From Hymenopus coronatus (lineage: Eukaryota; Arthropoda; Insecta; Mantodea; Hymenopodidae), in assembly GCA_030762935.1 (NCBI GenBank), contig CM060900.1, positions 369,411,132 through 369,475,131 of the forward strand: DNA of 64,000 nt. Reading direction: 5' to 3'. The translations under genes were made by a program, and so were the position numbers. Below, piece after piece: positions 1 to 11,599 of the stretch (positions are counted from its first letter, which is position 1; every line of letters begins with the position of its first letter). The notes under the pieces were generated by a model. That model was not told where the DNA came from, made no database searches, and saw nothing but the letters and a program-made list of their open reading frames with translations.

Positions 1-49
1 ATATTCACCATTTCTATTTGTGAGATGTGCTCGTCTTGTAATGCTCACA

Positions 50-194
50 ATGTCAAGTAACAGTGATTCTGATAGTGTTTCTCTTGAGGAATCTGGCAGT
101 TAAAGTTCAGGTGAATTACTAGAAAGTAATACTGATTTGAGATACAAGTAATTCTGTGGATTTAAACGCAGCAAGTCAATGGGTGCAACTGCAT
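50..194 (+). pseudogene. piggyBac transposase, N-terminal piece
   Basis: An ATG at 50 opens an acidic stretch (MSSNSDSDSVSLEESGS), as is common at piggyBac N-termini. It contains one stop and one frameshift near position 150. The last codons, VDLNAASQWVQLH, run into the 12-bp target duplication at 183-194 and continue in frame after the LINE at 5596 as VGENVVPAPPRYPL. That continuity is the main evidence that this small piece belongs to the same gene. The start codon is chosen because no other ATG fits. Confidence 0.7.
183..194 (+). repeat. target site duplication, left of Jockey-type LINE
   Basis: GTGCAACTGCAT, identical to 5584-5595. Collapsing the two copies joins the piggyBac reading frame without a shift. 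Confidence 0.9.
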
Positions 195-721
195 TCTGCA
201 GTGAGGAGCCTTCGTGAGTAGACGTGTCTACAGGAGTTTCACATCACAGCAACTTTTGGTGCTTATTAGTGCCAATAGCAGTAATTAGCAATCTGTAGTC
301 TGTAATCCACGGCACTTTTTAGCGCCATAAGATACAAGCATCGAGACACCAACCAAGAAAACTCCAGTCTCCAGCCTTCGGCAACAGAACATCTAGTCTC
401 TGATTGGTAGGCCGCCACTTTAGGAAGCGACCCATTGGGCAGTTTTGGGCATGCCAGCCAATACAGAACCAGCAAGCGTACTTCCATCTCAACGGAAATA
501 TAGACAGCAGGCAGACGAACAAGGCCACAGCCTCGGGCCTGGTCCCTCTCTGGGTGGGTGGCCACTCAGGTAGGTAAGCCAGCCCGCGCCGGCTGCACAG
601 AGGGAAACACCCTGCCCACATTACTTTGACACAGACAAAAACGCTTGCATAAGACTACATCTTTTATATCACACGGGTAAATCTGCGAGAAAAGTGGATA
701 GGTACCATGGTGATTTGCCCC

Positions 722-741
722 CGCCCGAGTACACTCGGGCG
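722..741. other. perfect 8-bp hairpin in LINE 5' leader
   Basis: CGCCCGAGTACACTCGGGCG forms an 8-bp GC-rich stem with a TACA loop, in the untranslated leader upstream of ORF1. Its role is unknown. It is unusually stable for AT-rich surroundings. Confidence 0.6.
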
Positions 742-923
742 ACTAGTTCCTGCTCCTGGCAAGGCCACAGCCACCTTTCCTCCGGTTAGGTAAGGCGCAT
801 TTCAGTGTCTGGCCCTCTGTTTCAGCACACTAAAGTGCACTTACTGCCTATAGGTGAGTGGTGTCTTAGGTTAGCTTTGAGTGTGCAGTACACGTGTACC
901 TTCCCTAACCCTCTCCCCCAAAC

Positions 924-2240
924 ATGAAGCCAGCTCCCCGTATCAAGGCATCCAAAAGCCCTGCCAGCAAGGAGCATAAGCCTATTCCAAGAACCAGATC
1001 TGGTATCACCACCAAGGGTGCAGCCCAGGCCTCCGGGTCCGGCAGCAGCAGAAAGACAACAAAGATCCGCCAACGCAGAAGCAGAAAGGGGACTTCAACC
1101 CGTTCAATCTCAACTGAATCCTCTGACAGTGGCAGATCTCGAGAGCGATCTCCTATCCACTTACACAAATCATCTGAACAGGCTTTCTCTGACTGCGACA
1201 GTGATGTCAAGGATCTTTCCACCTATTCGGACTAGACTTTGGTCTACTCCCACCACCCCTCCATTATGGGTCCTCCGAGGTCAGCGATGACTTCATCATA
1301 GTAGGCAAGAAGGGGAAGTCAGTGGCTCTCGCACCACCAGACCATAGACCATTGCAGATACCAGCAGCTCTGCCACTGGCAGACAGAAGAGGTATCACAT
1401 ACCCCCATCATTGTGGACTCCTTCCAGAGGATGGTGGGTTTCCTTCGAGTGCTCAGTGATGCGGAGGAAGAGCAAAGACACCAGAGGACTAAACGTACCT
1501 ATTGAGCGAGCTAGAAAAGAGAAACATTTGCCACTTTAGCTTTGGCCTTGATAAGACCAGAGACCTTAAGCCTGCCATATGGGGCCTAGTGATGGATATG
1601 TCTAACAAGGAGATCGAAGAGGACCTCATCTGCCAGGGAATAACCCCCAGATTGGTGAAGCAACTCACCAAACCCGCTCCAGCCACACAGCAGCCCATAA
1701 AAATCCCCATCCCCCACTTCCTAGTAATAGTGGAGCAGGTTAACGATCCAAGATAGATTGTGTAACATAGATCTGTTATCTCCGGGTTTCAGTAGAAGCC
1801 TCCTGAAACCCTCCTGGCAGTCCAGCTCAGTGCCATCACTGCTTGGGTTTCAATCACTCAAGCACATATTGTCACCGAATACTGTGTTGCCTTCAGTGTG
1901 GTGACAAGCATCCCAAACGGACCTGCCCGTGCTCCTTAGAAGATGAGCTCACATGTGCCAACTGCGGGGGAAAGCACATTGCCTGCTATGGAGGATGCAC
2001 TGCACGGCTCAGTCATCGAGTCAATAAGACCCAGTCCCCCGAGCCACAGCCACAGCAAACCAGTCAACAACTAGCAGCCCCCCCCCAAGAAGGGTGGAGA
2101 ACCAGAGGGCACCATCCGTGATCCAGCGCCCCAAAGCTAGACCACCACTGAGGCAGGAGCCCCCTGCACATCGGGAGGTACCCAAACAGGCTTCAACACC
2201 AGCACCACTAGGCGCCTTATAAGTGTATAGGGTCTCTGGG
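924..2240 (+). pseudogene. Jockey-type LINE ORF1 (gag-like), broken
   Basis: Would encode the RNA-binding nucleocapsid-like protein of the LINE. It starts MKPAPRIKASKSPASK at 924 with a basic, Ser/Arg-rich N-terminal region of about 100 residues (frame open to 1235). Frames then shift. At 1843-2010 two CCHC-type knuckles are seen: CLQCGDKHPKRTC and CANCGGKHIACYGGC, the usual pair near the C-terminus of Jockey-group gag proteins. A Pro/Gln-rich tail follows. Several frame changes make it non-functional. Confidence 0.75.
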
Positions 2241-2632
2241 AGGGGAGTAAAACAAAACATCCCCACAAAGTTCAATGAACAGCCGGCAAAACACAACCCA
2301 GCCTGAAGAGGCAAAGGGTGGATCGCGAGTCCGATTCTGACCTGGAGGTGCCGCGGCAGCTGGTCCAATACTGGAACTGGGGCGCATCTCCCATGAGGAG
2401 TGGCCATTGGTGGATGCTCCGGCTCTTCAACACACTTTCACTCTACCCCAACGCCGCCATATCTGCTGTTTAGTTCTCGGATCTACTGGGGTGGCTTCAA
2501 CAACTATTGTTGAACACGCTGAGAGAGTAAGGGACCTCTTCTGATACTTCCAGGCAACCAATCCCACCAGCAAGGCAATGATCATCTTTGAGGGCCTTGC
2601 CTTTTCGCTCAGCCTCACAACATTGACCCAGA

Positions 2633-5345
2633 ATGGCAGATGGAACTAGGTCTTGTACCTCCTTCCGATTCGTCTTTTGGAATGCCAAAGGCATGAGGGA
2701 TAAAAGAGATGAGCTTCAGCATTCTACCGCCCAATATGCGCTGAACCTCATACTAGTTTCAGAATCACATTTGTGTCCTGACATACCTTTCCGCTTACCT
2801 AGCTATGCTTGCCACCGCAGTGACCAGGTGCCCCACCCTGTTGGTGGCACAGTGGTCTTTGTGAGGCAAGGTGTGGTCCACTCACCTATCCCTTACTTCC
2901 TCCCTGCAAGCCCTTGAGGCGATGGCAGTGTGTGCCGAACTCAGAGGAACGGAGGTAGTAATAGCCTCTGTTTACCATCCGCCTGGTAGGCCGTTCATAT
3001 CTCATGGTTACCATTCCCTCTTCACCCTCCATCCTTGCGTGATCCTTGCCGGGATCTTTAATGTCAAACATCAGCGTTGGCATTCAGGCAATGCAATTAT
3101 TTGTATGATAGATAGGGATCCCTAGCTAAGAGTTCTGGGCCCCTGGCAAACTGCACACCATGTACATGGTTGAGGACTACCATCTGTCATCGACTCTGTG
3201 ATCATAAAGCACTTCCACTTTCATCTGATGCTCACCTCGCTCACAGCACTTCATTCCAACCACAATCCCGTGTTGGTAGAAATCAACACCAGGATTGACA
3301 GTCATGACTTCTCAGGTCACTCCAGAGAAATCACCTGGGAATGTGTAAAGGATTGCCTTAGCGCATCAAAACCACCCAGTCCTAGAATCACTGACATACC
3401 CACCTTCGAGACAGCAGTCCAAACCTTCACTAACACAGTGGTAAGGAAGGTTCATATCCTCACCATCAGAAACCCCCTCCTCCCTTCCTCCCAACCAGAG
3501 GTCCTACCTTTAGACCTGGAACTCCTCATCTGCTGACACTGGGCAGCCTGCAGATTATTCCAGTGAAACCAGATGTGTCACAATCAATATCTTCTATGGT
3601 GCCTCCATCGAGAGGTCCATGTCTGACTACATGCGCACTGAGTGCATGCGTGGGAGGCCAGAATGGCAGTGCAAGATCTGGAGGGTGGCAATGTCTGCAG
3701 AATTGCAGAAAGCATCCGAAGCCAACGAAATCAGTACCACTCCCCACTTTAAGGCAACCCAGGGCTTGTATATGAACCACAAACCAAAGCAAATGTGCTT
3801 GCAAACTACATAGAGGACTAGAGAGGACACCCAGGATGAAATCTTCACCGCCCATATTAATGAGGAAGTTGACTGCCACCTGCAGCTTCAGCTTGATGAA
3901 GCAGAGTATCCCATCTCAATCATCTGCCCTAGTGAAGTCCAATGCACACTCTGGCATCTCAACAACAAAAAGGCTTGTGGGCAGGATGGGCTGACAAACG
4001 CCATGCTGAACAACCTTCCCTTCAGAGCAGAGCTGTTCCTCACTAAACTATTCAACATGTCTCACCATGGGCCACTTCCCACGTGAGTGGAGATTGGCAT
4101 GGATGGTATGCATTTTGAAGCCTGGCATGAACCCTACACTTCCTTCTAACTACTGCACCATCAGCCTTCTTCCAAACCTCTCGAAAGTCTTTGAGAGGTT
4201 AGTACTTCACCGCTTTTCGCCGCAGTTGAAGCTATTCCACTCCATCAGTTCAGAGTTTGTCCTGGACACTCGACCATGCAACAGCTCATGCGAGTAGTGG
4301 AGGCTGCTGCACTGGGTTTCCAGGATGAGGCCTTCACACCAGCAGTGTCTTTGGATGTGAGAAGGCGTTCTCAACCATCTGACATGAGGGACTCCTATAT
4401 AAACTTATCCAGATTGACCTACACTGCTTCCTACACCAATATTCCTAATAGTGGTTGCGGGGTAAACATGTACAAAAAATTCCTACAAGGCGGAGTCCCC
4501 AAAGCCTCTGTGTTATCACCCACCTTGTTTAGCCTCTTCATGGCAGACTTTCCTACAGTGCAGGGTGTCAGCATGGCGCAGTTTGCTGAGTTCCTGCTCC
4601 ACCGCACAGACAGGAACTTACGCAGAGCCTTCAACCCTACCCAGACACACCTCCGTCTCATCTAGGACTGGTGCAGTGTAGCAGATGTCCATTAATCCGG
4701 GCAAAAGTCATGCTGTTCTGTTTACCAAAGAACTCCCCCCCCCCCATGCAGGCCAGATAACCAACTTCTCCTACCAGGACCAAATGATAGTGTCGGGAAA
4801 TTCCATCTGATACCTAGGCATCACTCTCGACAAGGGCCCAACTTTTTGTGAACATGTGCGGGGAGCATCAGACAGAGCGGAGGGGGCTTTGGTCACCCAT
4901 TGCCCTGTTATGGCCTCCCAAATGCCGATCCACTTAAAGTTACATCTTTTCAAAGTGCTCATAGTATATCTGATGCTCTATGCCTGCGAAGTGTGGGGCA
5001 GGGCAGCAGACTCCTGGCTTCTCTGGTTACAGTGGATATAGAATAGAGGACTCCAGTCAATCTATTCTGTATGTCAACATTTCCCAGTGAGGCTGCTATA
5101 TGAAGCTTCGGCCCTCCCATATGAGGAGGATGTAATTAAGTACCGGCTCAAAACTTCTATGCTAGATTGGATAAACATGAGAACTCACTTGTCAGATCGC
5201 TGGAGGACTACTTACCAACTGAACGCCGATACAGGCAGTATCGAGTTCCGTACATGGCTTGCGGGCACCTCCAGGGCTTCAAGCCAACCAACAACAAATT
5301 AGCTGAGCTAAGTACTCCCCCCTCTCAACCTTGGGAGTGGTCAAT
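2633..5345 (+). pseudogene. Jockey-type LINE ORF2 (endonuclease plus reverse transcriptase), broken
   Basis: The endonuclease begins with FRFVFWNAKGMRDKRDEL and has the metal-binding Glu in LILVSESHL. Its later motifs are altered: the GDFNAKH-type motif reads GIFNVKH near 3050-3070 and the SDHNPV motif reads SNHNPV near 3260. RT blocks follow at 4067-4300 (FPREWRLAWMVCILKPG, then SNYCTISLLPNLSKVFERL) and near 4490 (GGVPKASVLSPTLFSLFMAD). The catalytic FADD box near 4580 reads FAEF, so RT activity is lost. The C-terminal part runs to about 5345. At least five frame breaks are present. Confidence 0.8.
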
Positions 5346-5583
5346 CTAAATTCAACTCCAATTTAAACAAACTAAATACCAGCAGAGCAGAGGAAATGGA
5401 TGCTGCTCCTGAAAAATGCAACTGTTGAGGAGCCTATGAATAGTGTTACCTCCTTAACTTCAACACCCCAAAAAATCACCAAACCTAAACTATCCTTCAT
5501 TCCTGTGGTTAAGCCCTTACCAGAGTAGGTACACAGCAACTTAACCTAAGCTCACCACAAGTCTACCAGATCTCGGATGGATA

Positions 5584-5595
5584 GTGCAACTGCAT
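5584..5595 (+). repeat. target site duplication, right of Jockey-type LINE
   Basis: Second copy of GTGCAACTGCAT, marking the 3' boundary of the LINE. piggyBac coding sequence resumes directly after it. Confidence 0.9.
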
Positions 5596-6498
5596 GTAGG
5601 TGAGAATGTAGTTCCGGCTCCTCCAAGATATCCACTTACTTCTGCTTCTAGCCTGAATTTTGCAGTAGATGCTAACAATGATTATCACTCAGTTTTTCAG
5701 CCTCCCTCTTTATGATGAGCTAAGTGATATGATAACAAGAGAGAGAAATCGTTTTGCACAGCAGTGTAATAATGGAAACCAAACAATAGGGGGGGGGGGG
5801 TGGATGGAATCCCACTACATGATGAAACACATACTAGAAAAGAAGCAGTATTGGTCAAAAAAATCCTATGATCGTAACTCCATTTCTTCCGACAACAATC
5901 ACCTTGAGACATTGAAGAAGTATCTACACTGCTCCAACAATGAAGATTACGGCCCTGACACACTTCCTAATCCAAAACTGAATAAAATTTGGAATGTGTA
6001 CAAGCATTTAGAGCAAAAGTTTCCACAATTGTAATCAATAGAGAGATATAGCAATACACGAAAGCTTGATGAAGTATAAAAGTTGATTGGGATGGGTGCA
6101 ATATTTGCCATTGAAGCGAGCCAGGTTTGGTGTAAAGATATACACACAATATAAATCAAAGATTGAATATGTATGGTCCACTATTATTTATACTGGAAAG
6201 AGAACAGTTTTAGACCAGGAATACAAGGACTTGCTGATGTCACACTAAGTTATGAATTTGATGAATCCATTGCTGGGTAAGGTTATTGTCTAACAACCAA
6301 CAACTTCTACACATCTCCCCAGCTGGCAGACATCCTCATACACAACAGAACTGATACCTAAGGACAGAGTGATTGTCAAGGAAGGAAATGCCTCAGCTTC
6401 TGAAAACAAAAAAGCTAAATAAAGGCAAAATAGTCGCCTGTCAGAGGGGCAAAGTAATGACTAAGATGGAAAGACAAGAAGGATGTAGTACTACTCAG
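5596..6498 (+). pseudogene. piggyBac transposase, central piece
   Basis: Resumes in frame after the LINE duplication: NFAVDANNDYHSVFQ, then DELSDMITRERNRFAQQ. A 12-G run near 5790 and later indels shift the frame. The first catalytic motif (family IDES) reads IHES near 6060. The DNFYTSP motif reads NNFYTSP near 6300. The last codons read DVVLLST and stop at the TA where the Tigger element inserted. Confidence 0.85.
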
Positions 6499-6500
6499 TA

Positions 6501-6518
6501 CCGTAAAAGCAGGTGAAT
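6501..6518 (+). repeat. Tigger terminal inverted repeat, left
   Basis: CCGTAAAAGCAGGTGAAT, 16 of 18 identical to the complement of 9076-9093. It follows a TA dinucleotide, as expected for the Tc1/mariner/pogo superfamily. Confidence 0.85.
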
Positions 6519-7297
6519 CCGATCAAAATGTGCATATAATTTAATATTTTGAAATGAAATACTTTGTTAAAAGTGGCGAAACACGGAAGATATGTTTCTT
6601 CATATTTGTCAATAATGATACATAAATATCATCATTGACTTCAACAATGGCATACTTATTTAATTGTTTACCGATCAGTGTCACCCACATTGTGCGGGTG
6701 GTTTCGATCACTCATTTATTTTCATTCAATGTCGTTTTATAACTTTAATATGGGTGAATACGATCACAACTGTGATTTTTAAAAAAATAATTTCATAAAT
6801 TACACAGAAACAACGAACAATGGTGTATAAATTGAGCATTTATATTCATATTTATTTTGTAGGACTCCAAATGTTTCAGCACATGTTCATAACCAAAAGT
6901 TGATTACAGAATATGATTACAAATAAGAAAAACACAGCTCAGTTTATCAATAAACAGGTTCTCATCATTGAAATTGTCCATTACTCAATTTTATTAGTCA
7001 TATCATTTATGTTTCTGAACACATAACTCCCTCTTCTTTAAGTTTCGCATTGGATTTTTCAAATTATTGCACTTCTCTCTACTTCCACAATGTCTTCAGT
7101 CTCTGGAAAAATGAAGTGCGTATTCATGTTATCACTTTCTTTTTTTCTTAAAAACTTAACTCAAACAAATCTTTATCAACTTCTTCCTCAATCTTTCCAA
7201 TAAAGTATCTAACCCTCTTCTTTGTTGAGAATTTTACAACAAACTTTCTTCTTGAAATCTCCTCCTCCTCCTCCTCCTCCTCTCTCTACTGGCTCAT

Positions 7298-8713
7298 CTA
7301 CACTGGTTCCTTCACCTGTAATGTGGACATTTTGTTGACTCTCAAGATCTTCCACAACCACCCCTTACCTGGCGCCACATTCAAACGAGCCTTACAAAAC
7401 ACTTCTGTTCTCGTTGCTGCTTCTCCAGTACGAGACTTCTTTAAGTGATCCACAAATGCTTCTATCCATGACTTTTCCATTTCCTGTGTACCATTATCAT
7501 TTACATCTGCAACTTGAGAGAGAACTTTTTCTGGGTAGAAGGGAACAATCCCTGTCTTTGCAAAACCGGATATGATATTCTGGTTCTTATTATCTCCAAT
7601 TTCATCAAATGCCTTTTTAAGAAGGCAAGGAAATTCTGATTTTGGAACTAAACCTCTGTTATGTTGTTTCGTCAAGAACACTCCTCCAAGCACATTTGAG
7701 TGGTCGAAAGAATGCTACATCGAGTGGTTGGGTCAAGTGGGTGGTGTTAGGTGGCAATAGAACAAATCTCACACTGTGCAACTCACACTGTTAATGACAT
7801 GTAGAGAAATGTGGCTTGTTAAATTATCCCCTATTAGCAACTTTGTCCCTTCTAATCTTTTTACAAAAGGAACCAGAATGTCCGAAAACCATGCTTCAAA
7901 CATACTCATATCAAACCATCCACTCATATTTCTATTATAGCCAGCACCAGGCATACCCCCTAACAGCCAAGTGTCATAGAGATGCTTACTCTTGTACACT
8001 GTATACGGAGGAAGCAATTTTCCATCTGCTGTAGGTGATACCATAACGCTAATGCTGTTCTTTGAAGAATCAATTATTCTTTCCAGGTGTTTCACACCAC
8101 ATTTGACGACGACTCTAACTTGGCCCGGATCATCTGAGAAATTGGTTTCATCATAATTAATGATGTTAGATGGAGGGACTCCACCATTGATGTCTCTAAA
8201 TTAGAAAAATATTCACGCACTGTAGCGTGTGCCACAACTGCTCTAGCCCTCTATATAGTTTCACTTAATCTTACATTTAATTCCGAGTTTCTTCCAAGGA
8301 ACCCACGTAACCATTCCTTGCCAGGTCTGTTGTCAGTAAATCTTTCTTCTATTTTCCCTGTCCTATTTAGATAGCTTTGTACTACGTTTCTGATATCTCG
8401 ATCTCACATTGCCCCATAGCGGGAAACCCCATTTGGCACACACCAGTAATACTTCAACCTAAGCTTTTTCTTCTTCTCTACTTAAAGCAGTTTGTTCTCC
8501 CATTCTGAATTTATATTTGTTATTTATTTTATCATTAAGGGTGGTATATGGCACACCATATTGCTCTGATGCTTTTTGGATGCTTATTTTCCCTGATTTC
8601 ACAGCTTTTACAGTGTTAGTTAAGTATACAGGATTGAAGTTACATCTACCGCCAGGACCAACTTTCTTTTTATACTTCCCCATGCTGATAGGATTCACCC
8701 TACAATGTAACAA
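7298..8713 (-). pseudogene. pogo/Tigger-like DDE transposase, lightly broken
   Basis: Minus-strand order: an N-terminal pipsqueak-type helix-turn-helix (GKISIQKASEQYGVPYTTLN, 8459-8713), a degraded linker, then a DDE_1/CENP-B-like catalytic domain. All three catalytic aspartates can be read: NYDETNFSDDPG near 8150, LIGDNLTSH near 7820 and LTQPLDVAFF near 7725. The C-terminal region (7298-7693) is an open frame with GIVPFYPEKVL, a normal tail motif of this family. Only a few stops and frameshifts separate the pieces, so this copy is younger than the piggyBac it interrupts. Confidence 0.88.
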
Positions 8714-9075
8714 ATTTTAATGTCAGACGAGCTACCATTAAAACAAAACAAACTTGAATAGGTTTAGTTACTGATACTACTGCAAGAAACATGAATGAAA
8801 TAAAATACGTTGAAACATACCTAGTTATACGAAAGCGATGAAACGCACAACAGAACTTTTCACAAGTAAGATTCTTCCATCACTATGACACGTTCACTTG
8901 AATCTGATCTACTGCTATAGAAAACAATAACAGTTCCATTGCAACAATGTTGTGTTCTAATTGTATTCTCGTTCCAAACACGTGATGCAATAATTAACTC
9001 TAAACAGCTGTTTTGCCATTTATGGTTATTTTCCGAGTAAAACAAGAAACAATCGGAATTACCCGCCTATATTGC

Positions 9076-9093
9076 ATTCACCCACTTTTACGG
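9076..9093 (-). repeat. Tigger terminal inverted repeat, right
   Basis: The complement reads CCGTAAAAGTGGGTGAAT and is followed by TA at 9094-9095. It pairs with the left repeat at 6501-6518. Confidence 0.85.
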
Positions 9094-9095
9094 TA

Positions 9096-9500
9096 CCATC
9101 CATAATTCACAGATGAAGAAAAATCTCAGGCCATTATAGGCTACAACTAAACAGTAGCCAACATCGACAGAGTGGATGAGCATCTCCTATACCAAAAAAA
9201 AAAAAAGGGGGGGGGGGCAGGATACTACAAGACAATTTTTTTTTCACTTACTTGACATTAAGGAATTCACACATCCTACATATAAAAATCAGGGGGTAAA
9301 CAAACTCCTCTTCAGTATAGGATGTCTGAAGAGCAATGTAGAAGACAGCTCCAACCAGGCAGTGTGCTATGTGTAGCCATGTGAAGGATGAAAGAGGAAA
9401 GAAAATTAGAAGAGAGAGTCGTCATTATTGTCCAGACTGCAAAGTTCCACTTTGTGACACACCTTGCTTTCATGTCTATCACACAGTAGCAAATATTTAA
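9096..9500 (+). pseudogene. piggyBac transposase, C-terminal piece
   Basis: Continues the gene after the Tigger insertion. Visible blocks are IHNSQMKKNLRPL, then NIDRVDEHLLYT near 9150-9190, an A13/G12 run that shifts frame near 9200, RQFFFHLLDI near 9230 and the Cys-rich tail HYCPDCKVPLCDTPCFHVYH ending at a TAA at 9498-9500. The Cys-rich block is the C-terminal zinc-binding domain of piggyBac transposases. Confidence 0.85.
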
Positions 9501-11500
9501 ATAAATGTTTGTTTACAGAGCACTTTTCCAGAAGTCTATTAGGTTTTTTTTTTTTTTTTTTTTTTTTTGTATTCTAACACAACAAAGTAAATTGTACGAA
9601 ACCTTACAATACTCGGAATAGAAATGCATTAAAACCCATTGTTGTTTCTACACATTGTTGTCTGTTTTTGGCATATGATTCCTATACATAACACCCAAGT
9701 AATAATCAATGATTACAAAATGCAAAGAAAAACATATGAATTATTTTCACCATTTCTCTAAAAATAACTAGCACATGAAGGGGTTAAGTAGTAACTGACT
9801 AATTTTTCTATTTGTTTATGAAATACTTTAGGAAGCCCAAATCATTCCTCCTGTAGTGCACATCTTATAAACATACCTATTTTATCCATATGTAAAACAA
9901 GATATACCATACTGTGAAAATGTTTACTTAACACCCTGAAGAACAGTTTATTAAAGAGGAATACTGGTACTAAATTTCATATTTATTTTCTTTCTATACT
10001 ACAGCATTCCATTACAGAACATCCGGTATCAGTCATCTATTTTTTCTGCTAAGGCTTTTTATTTATTTACATTCACATGATGCCTTAGATAATATTATCC
10101 CATTGCCACTTTGTCCCTCTGAAACAATTGCATAAGTTGAAGTATTAAATAACAATTTTACTTCTCTATTAACATTAACAAATATTCACTCTTGCAACTC
10201 TTGAGGATGGGGAATAATAATTAAATAAGAATTCCTTAACCAGCCTATAACTAAACCAAGCTGATTTTTAATTCTGCATGTTGAGTATTTTAAAACAGAG
10301 ACATTCATAAGAACTACTGTTTATCACTCCTTGTTGATGATAGAGCCCAGATTTTATGTAATTACATATTCTGCTCCTGTAAAAAGCTAAAATGTTGATG
10401 AATTACACTACAAGGATCTTAATTCCATAATTTGATATTACATATTTTACATATTTTGAAGCATAATACATATTTACATCATATTATATAATTTTACATA
10501 TTTTAATATCATTGTGGAGTTGTTATACATTTTTGTCAATCCCATACATATTTTTTACATTGAAGGAAACGAAAAAAAAAACATCAGTTTTATAATAATT
10601 GCTTCTCATATATTGTCTTTAGTCCCATACATTTGCATTACATTCAAAGCTAAATTGTGTGAGTTCATAGGGATAATGACTCTTTCAAACGTTTACTTTC
10701 TTATTTTCAACGCTACAAAATTTGTTGTCATCAAAGCTTTAAATATGAATTTCTATTGACACTTGTTTAATCACAGTCCTCTGCCAAACTTGTGATAAAT
10801 GTCATAGGATGTACAATGAAATCTCAGAAGTAAACAACATTTACAGAGCAAACTATATACCAGGAACAAACAATGGGTTTCTTTAAAAAAAAAAATCCAC
10901 AGCATACTTGCACACTTGCAGGGGCAGCCTACATCATCTAAATAGTAAATTTTACAAAAACTGTGCATGGAATTCGTTGCAAGGAACATACCTTGGAAAA
11001 AACTTCAGGTACCTGAATTCATAAGTTTTACAGAAATACTGCAACTGATGCATTCTTGACATGTCCACTCCCATGAGGAATTACTTGAATTGTTGTTATG
11101 TTGACATATTAGGAAAAAATCAGGGCTGACATAGCCAAATCAGCTGATTAAAAATTAACATAGAGATTCGATTAGCCTACCTGTGAACTATTTTCTAGCA
11201 AAATAAAAAACGGAACAAAATTCATGACTAAAATTTTGGATTAAACATGTAATAAATCCTTTACATATCTATTTTCATATTTCATCAATTTTGGTTACAT
11301 ATTTATGTACATGTTTCATAATTTGATACTACATAAAATCCAGGTCCTATTGATGACTTTGTGCACTGACATAAAAGGCTTAATTAAATTTGGAATCTCT
11401 GAGAAGAAAGTGGGAAAAACTAAATTACAGTTGAATTCTACTCTCTGTGGTACACAGAACACAAATAGTAACAGACATAACATTTTTGATAGTCTGTAGG
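9501..11500. other. AT-rich sequence, no gene recognised
   Basis: Contains a 25-T run at 9546-9569 and AT-rich sequence with a locally repeated ATTTTACATATTT motif around 10430-10510. Short open frames show no codon pattern or family motif I recognise. Part may be the decayed 3' end of the piggyBac. Confidence 0.5.
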
Positions 11501-11599
11501 GGGTTTATAGGGCGTGTCTTCTAATATCCGCTGGCCCCTCCCTCACTCTAATTGGGGAAGGAGGAGGGGTTGTAGCTTGCCTGTTATAGTGAATTGTAA

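Larger units (their letters stand above)
195..5583 (+). mobile_element. Jockey-type non-LTR retrotransposon, degenerate, about 5.4 kb
   Basis: The ends are set by the 12-bp direct repeat GTGCAACTGCAT at 183-194 and 5584-5595. Inside lie a ~730-bp 5' leader, a gag-like ORF1 with zinc knuckles (924 to about 2240) and an ORF2 with APE-type endonuclease and reverse transcriptase (2633-5345). Every domain is recognisable but broken by stops and frameshifts. The 3' end has no clear poly(A) tail. Near full length and intact duplications indicate a bona fide retrotransposition event that later decayed. Jockey-type is inferred from the zinc-knuckle spacing and RT blocks; the exact clade is uncertain. 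Confidence 0.85.
6501..9093 (-). mobile_element. pogo/Tigger-type DNA transposon, 2.59 kb, nested in piggyBac
   Basis: It is bounded by TA at 6499-6500 and 9094-9095. Terminal inverted repeats begin CCGTAAAAGCAGGTGAAT at the left and CCGTAAAAGTGGGTGAAT on the complement at the right. The transposase gene (7298-8713) is on the minus strand. Removing the element plus one TA gives the piggyBac frame LLSTIHNSQM, matching the family motif, which fixes both boundaries. Subterminal copies of the terminal motif occur at 6511-6525, 6700-6715 and 6750-6765, and on the complement near 9045-9065. Confidence 0.88.
50..9500 (+). mobile_element. piggyBac element, dead, split by two nested insertions
   Basis: One piggyBac transposase gene is recoverable in three pieces: 50-194, 5596-6498 and 9096-9500. 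A LINE (195-5583) and a pogo/Tigger element (6501-9093) separate them. Family hallmarks in order are an acidic Ser/Asp-rich N-terminus, DELSDMITRERNRFAQQ, an altered first catalytic motif (AIHESLMKYK), NNFYTSPQLADIL, the YN..NIDRVDEHLLY block, FFFHLLDI and a C-terminal Cys-rich CPDC/PCFHVYHT block. Joined length would be roughly 485 codons, a little short for the family. It carries several stops and frameshifts, and two catalytic Asp positions are changed (D to H and D to N), so it is inactive. Terminal repeats and TTAA sites were not identified; the left end may lie outside the window. Confidence 0.85.

Noticed and set aside
5789..5800. G12 run (also G12 at about 9206 and C13 at about 21426) as possible quadruplex signals
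   Set aside because: Single homopolymers without the spaced G-tract pattern; likely slippage or sequencing uncertainty.
7257..7285. CTC triplet run as a regulatory repeat
   Set aside because: Simple microsatellite inside the Tigger element.
10430..10510. ATTTTACATATTT repetition as a structured repeat or origin
   Set aside because: Low-complexity AT-rich sequence with irregular spacing.
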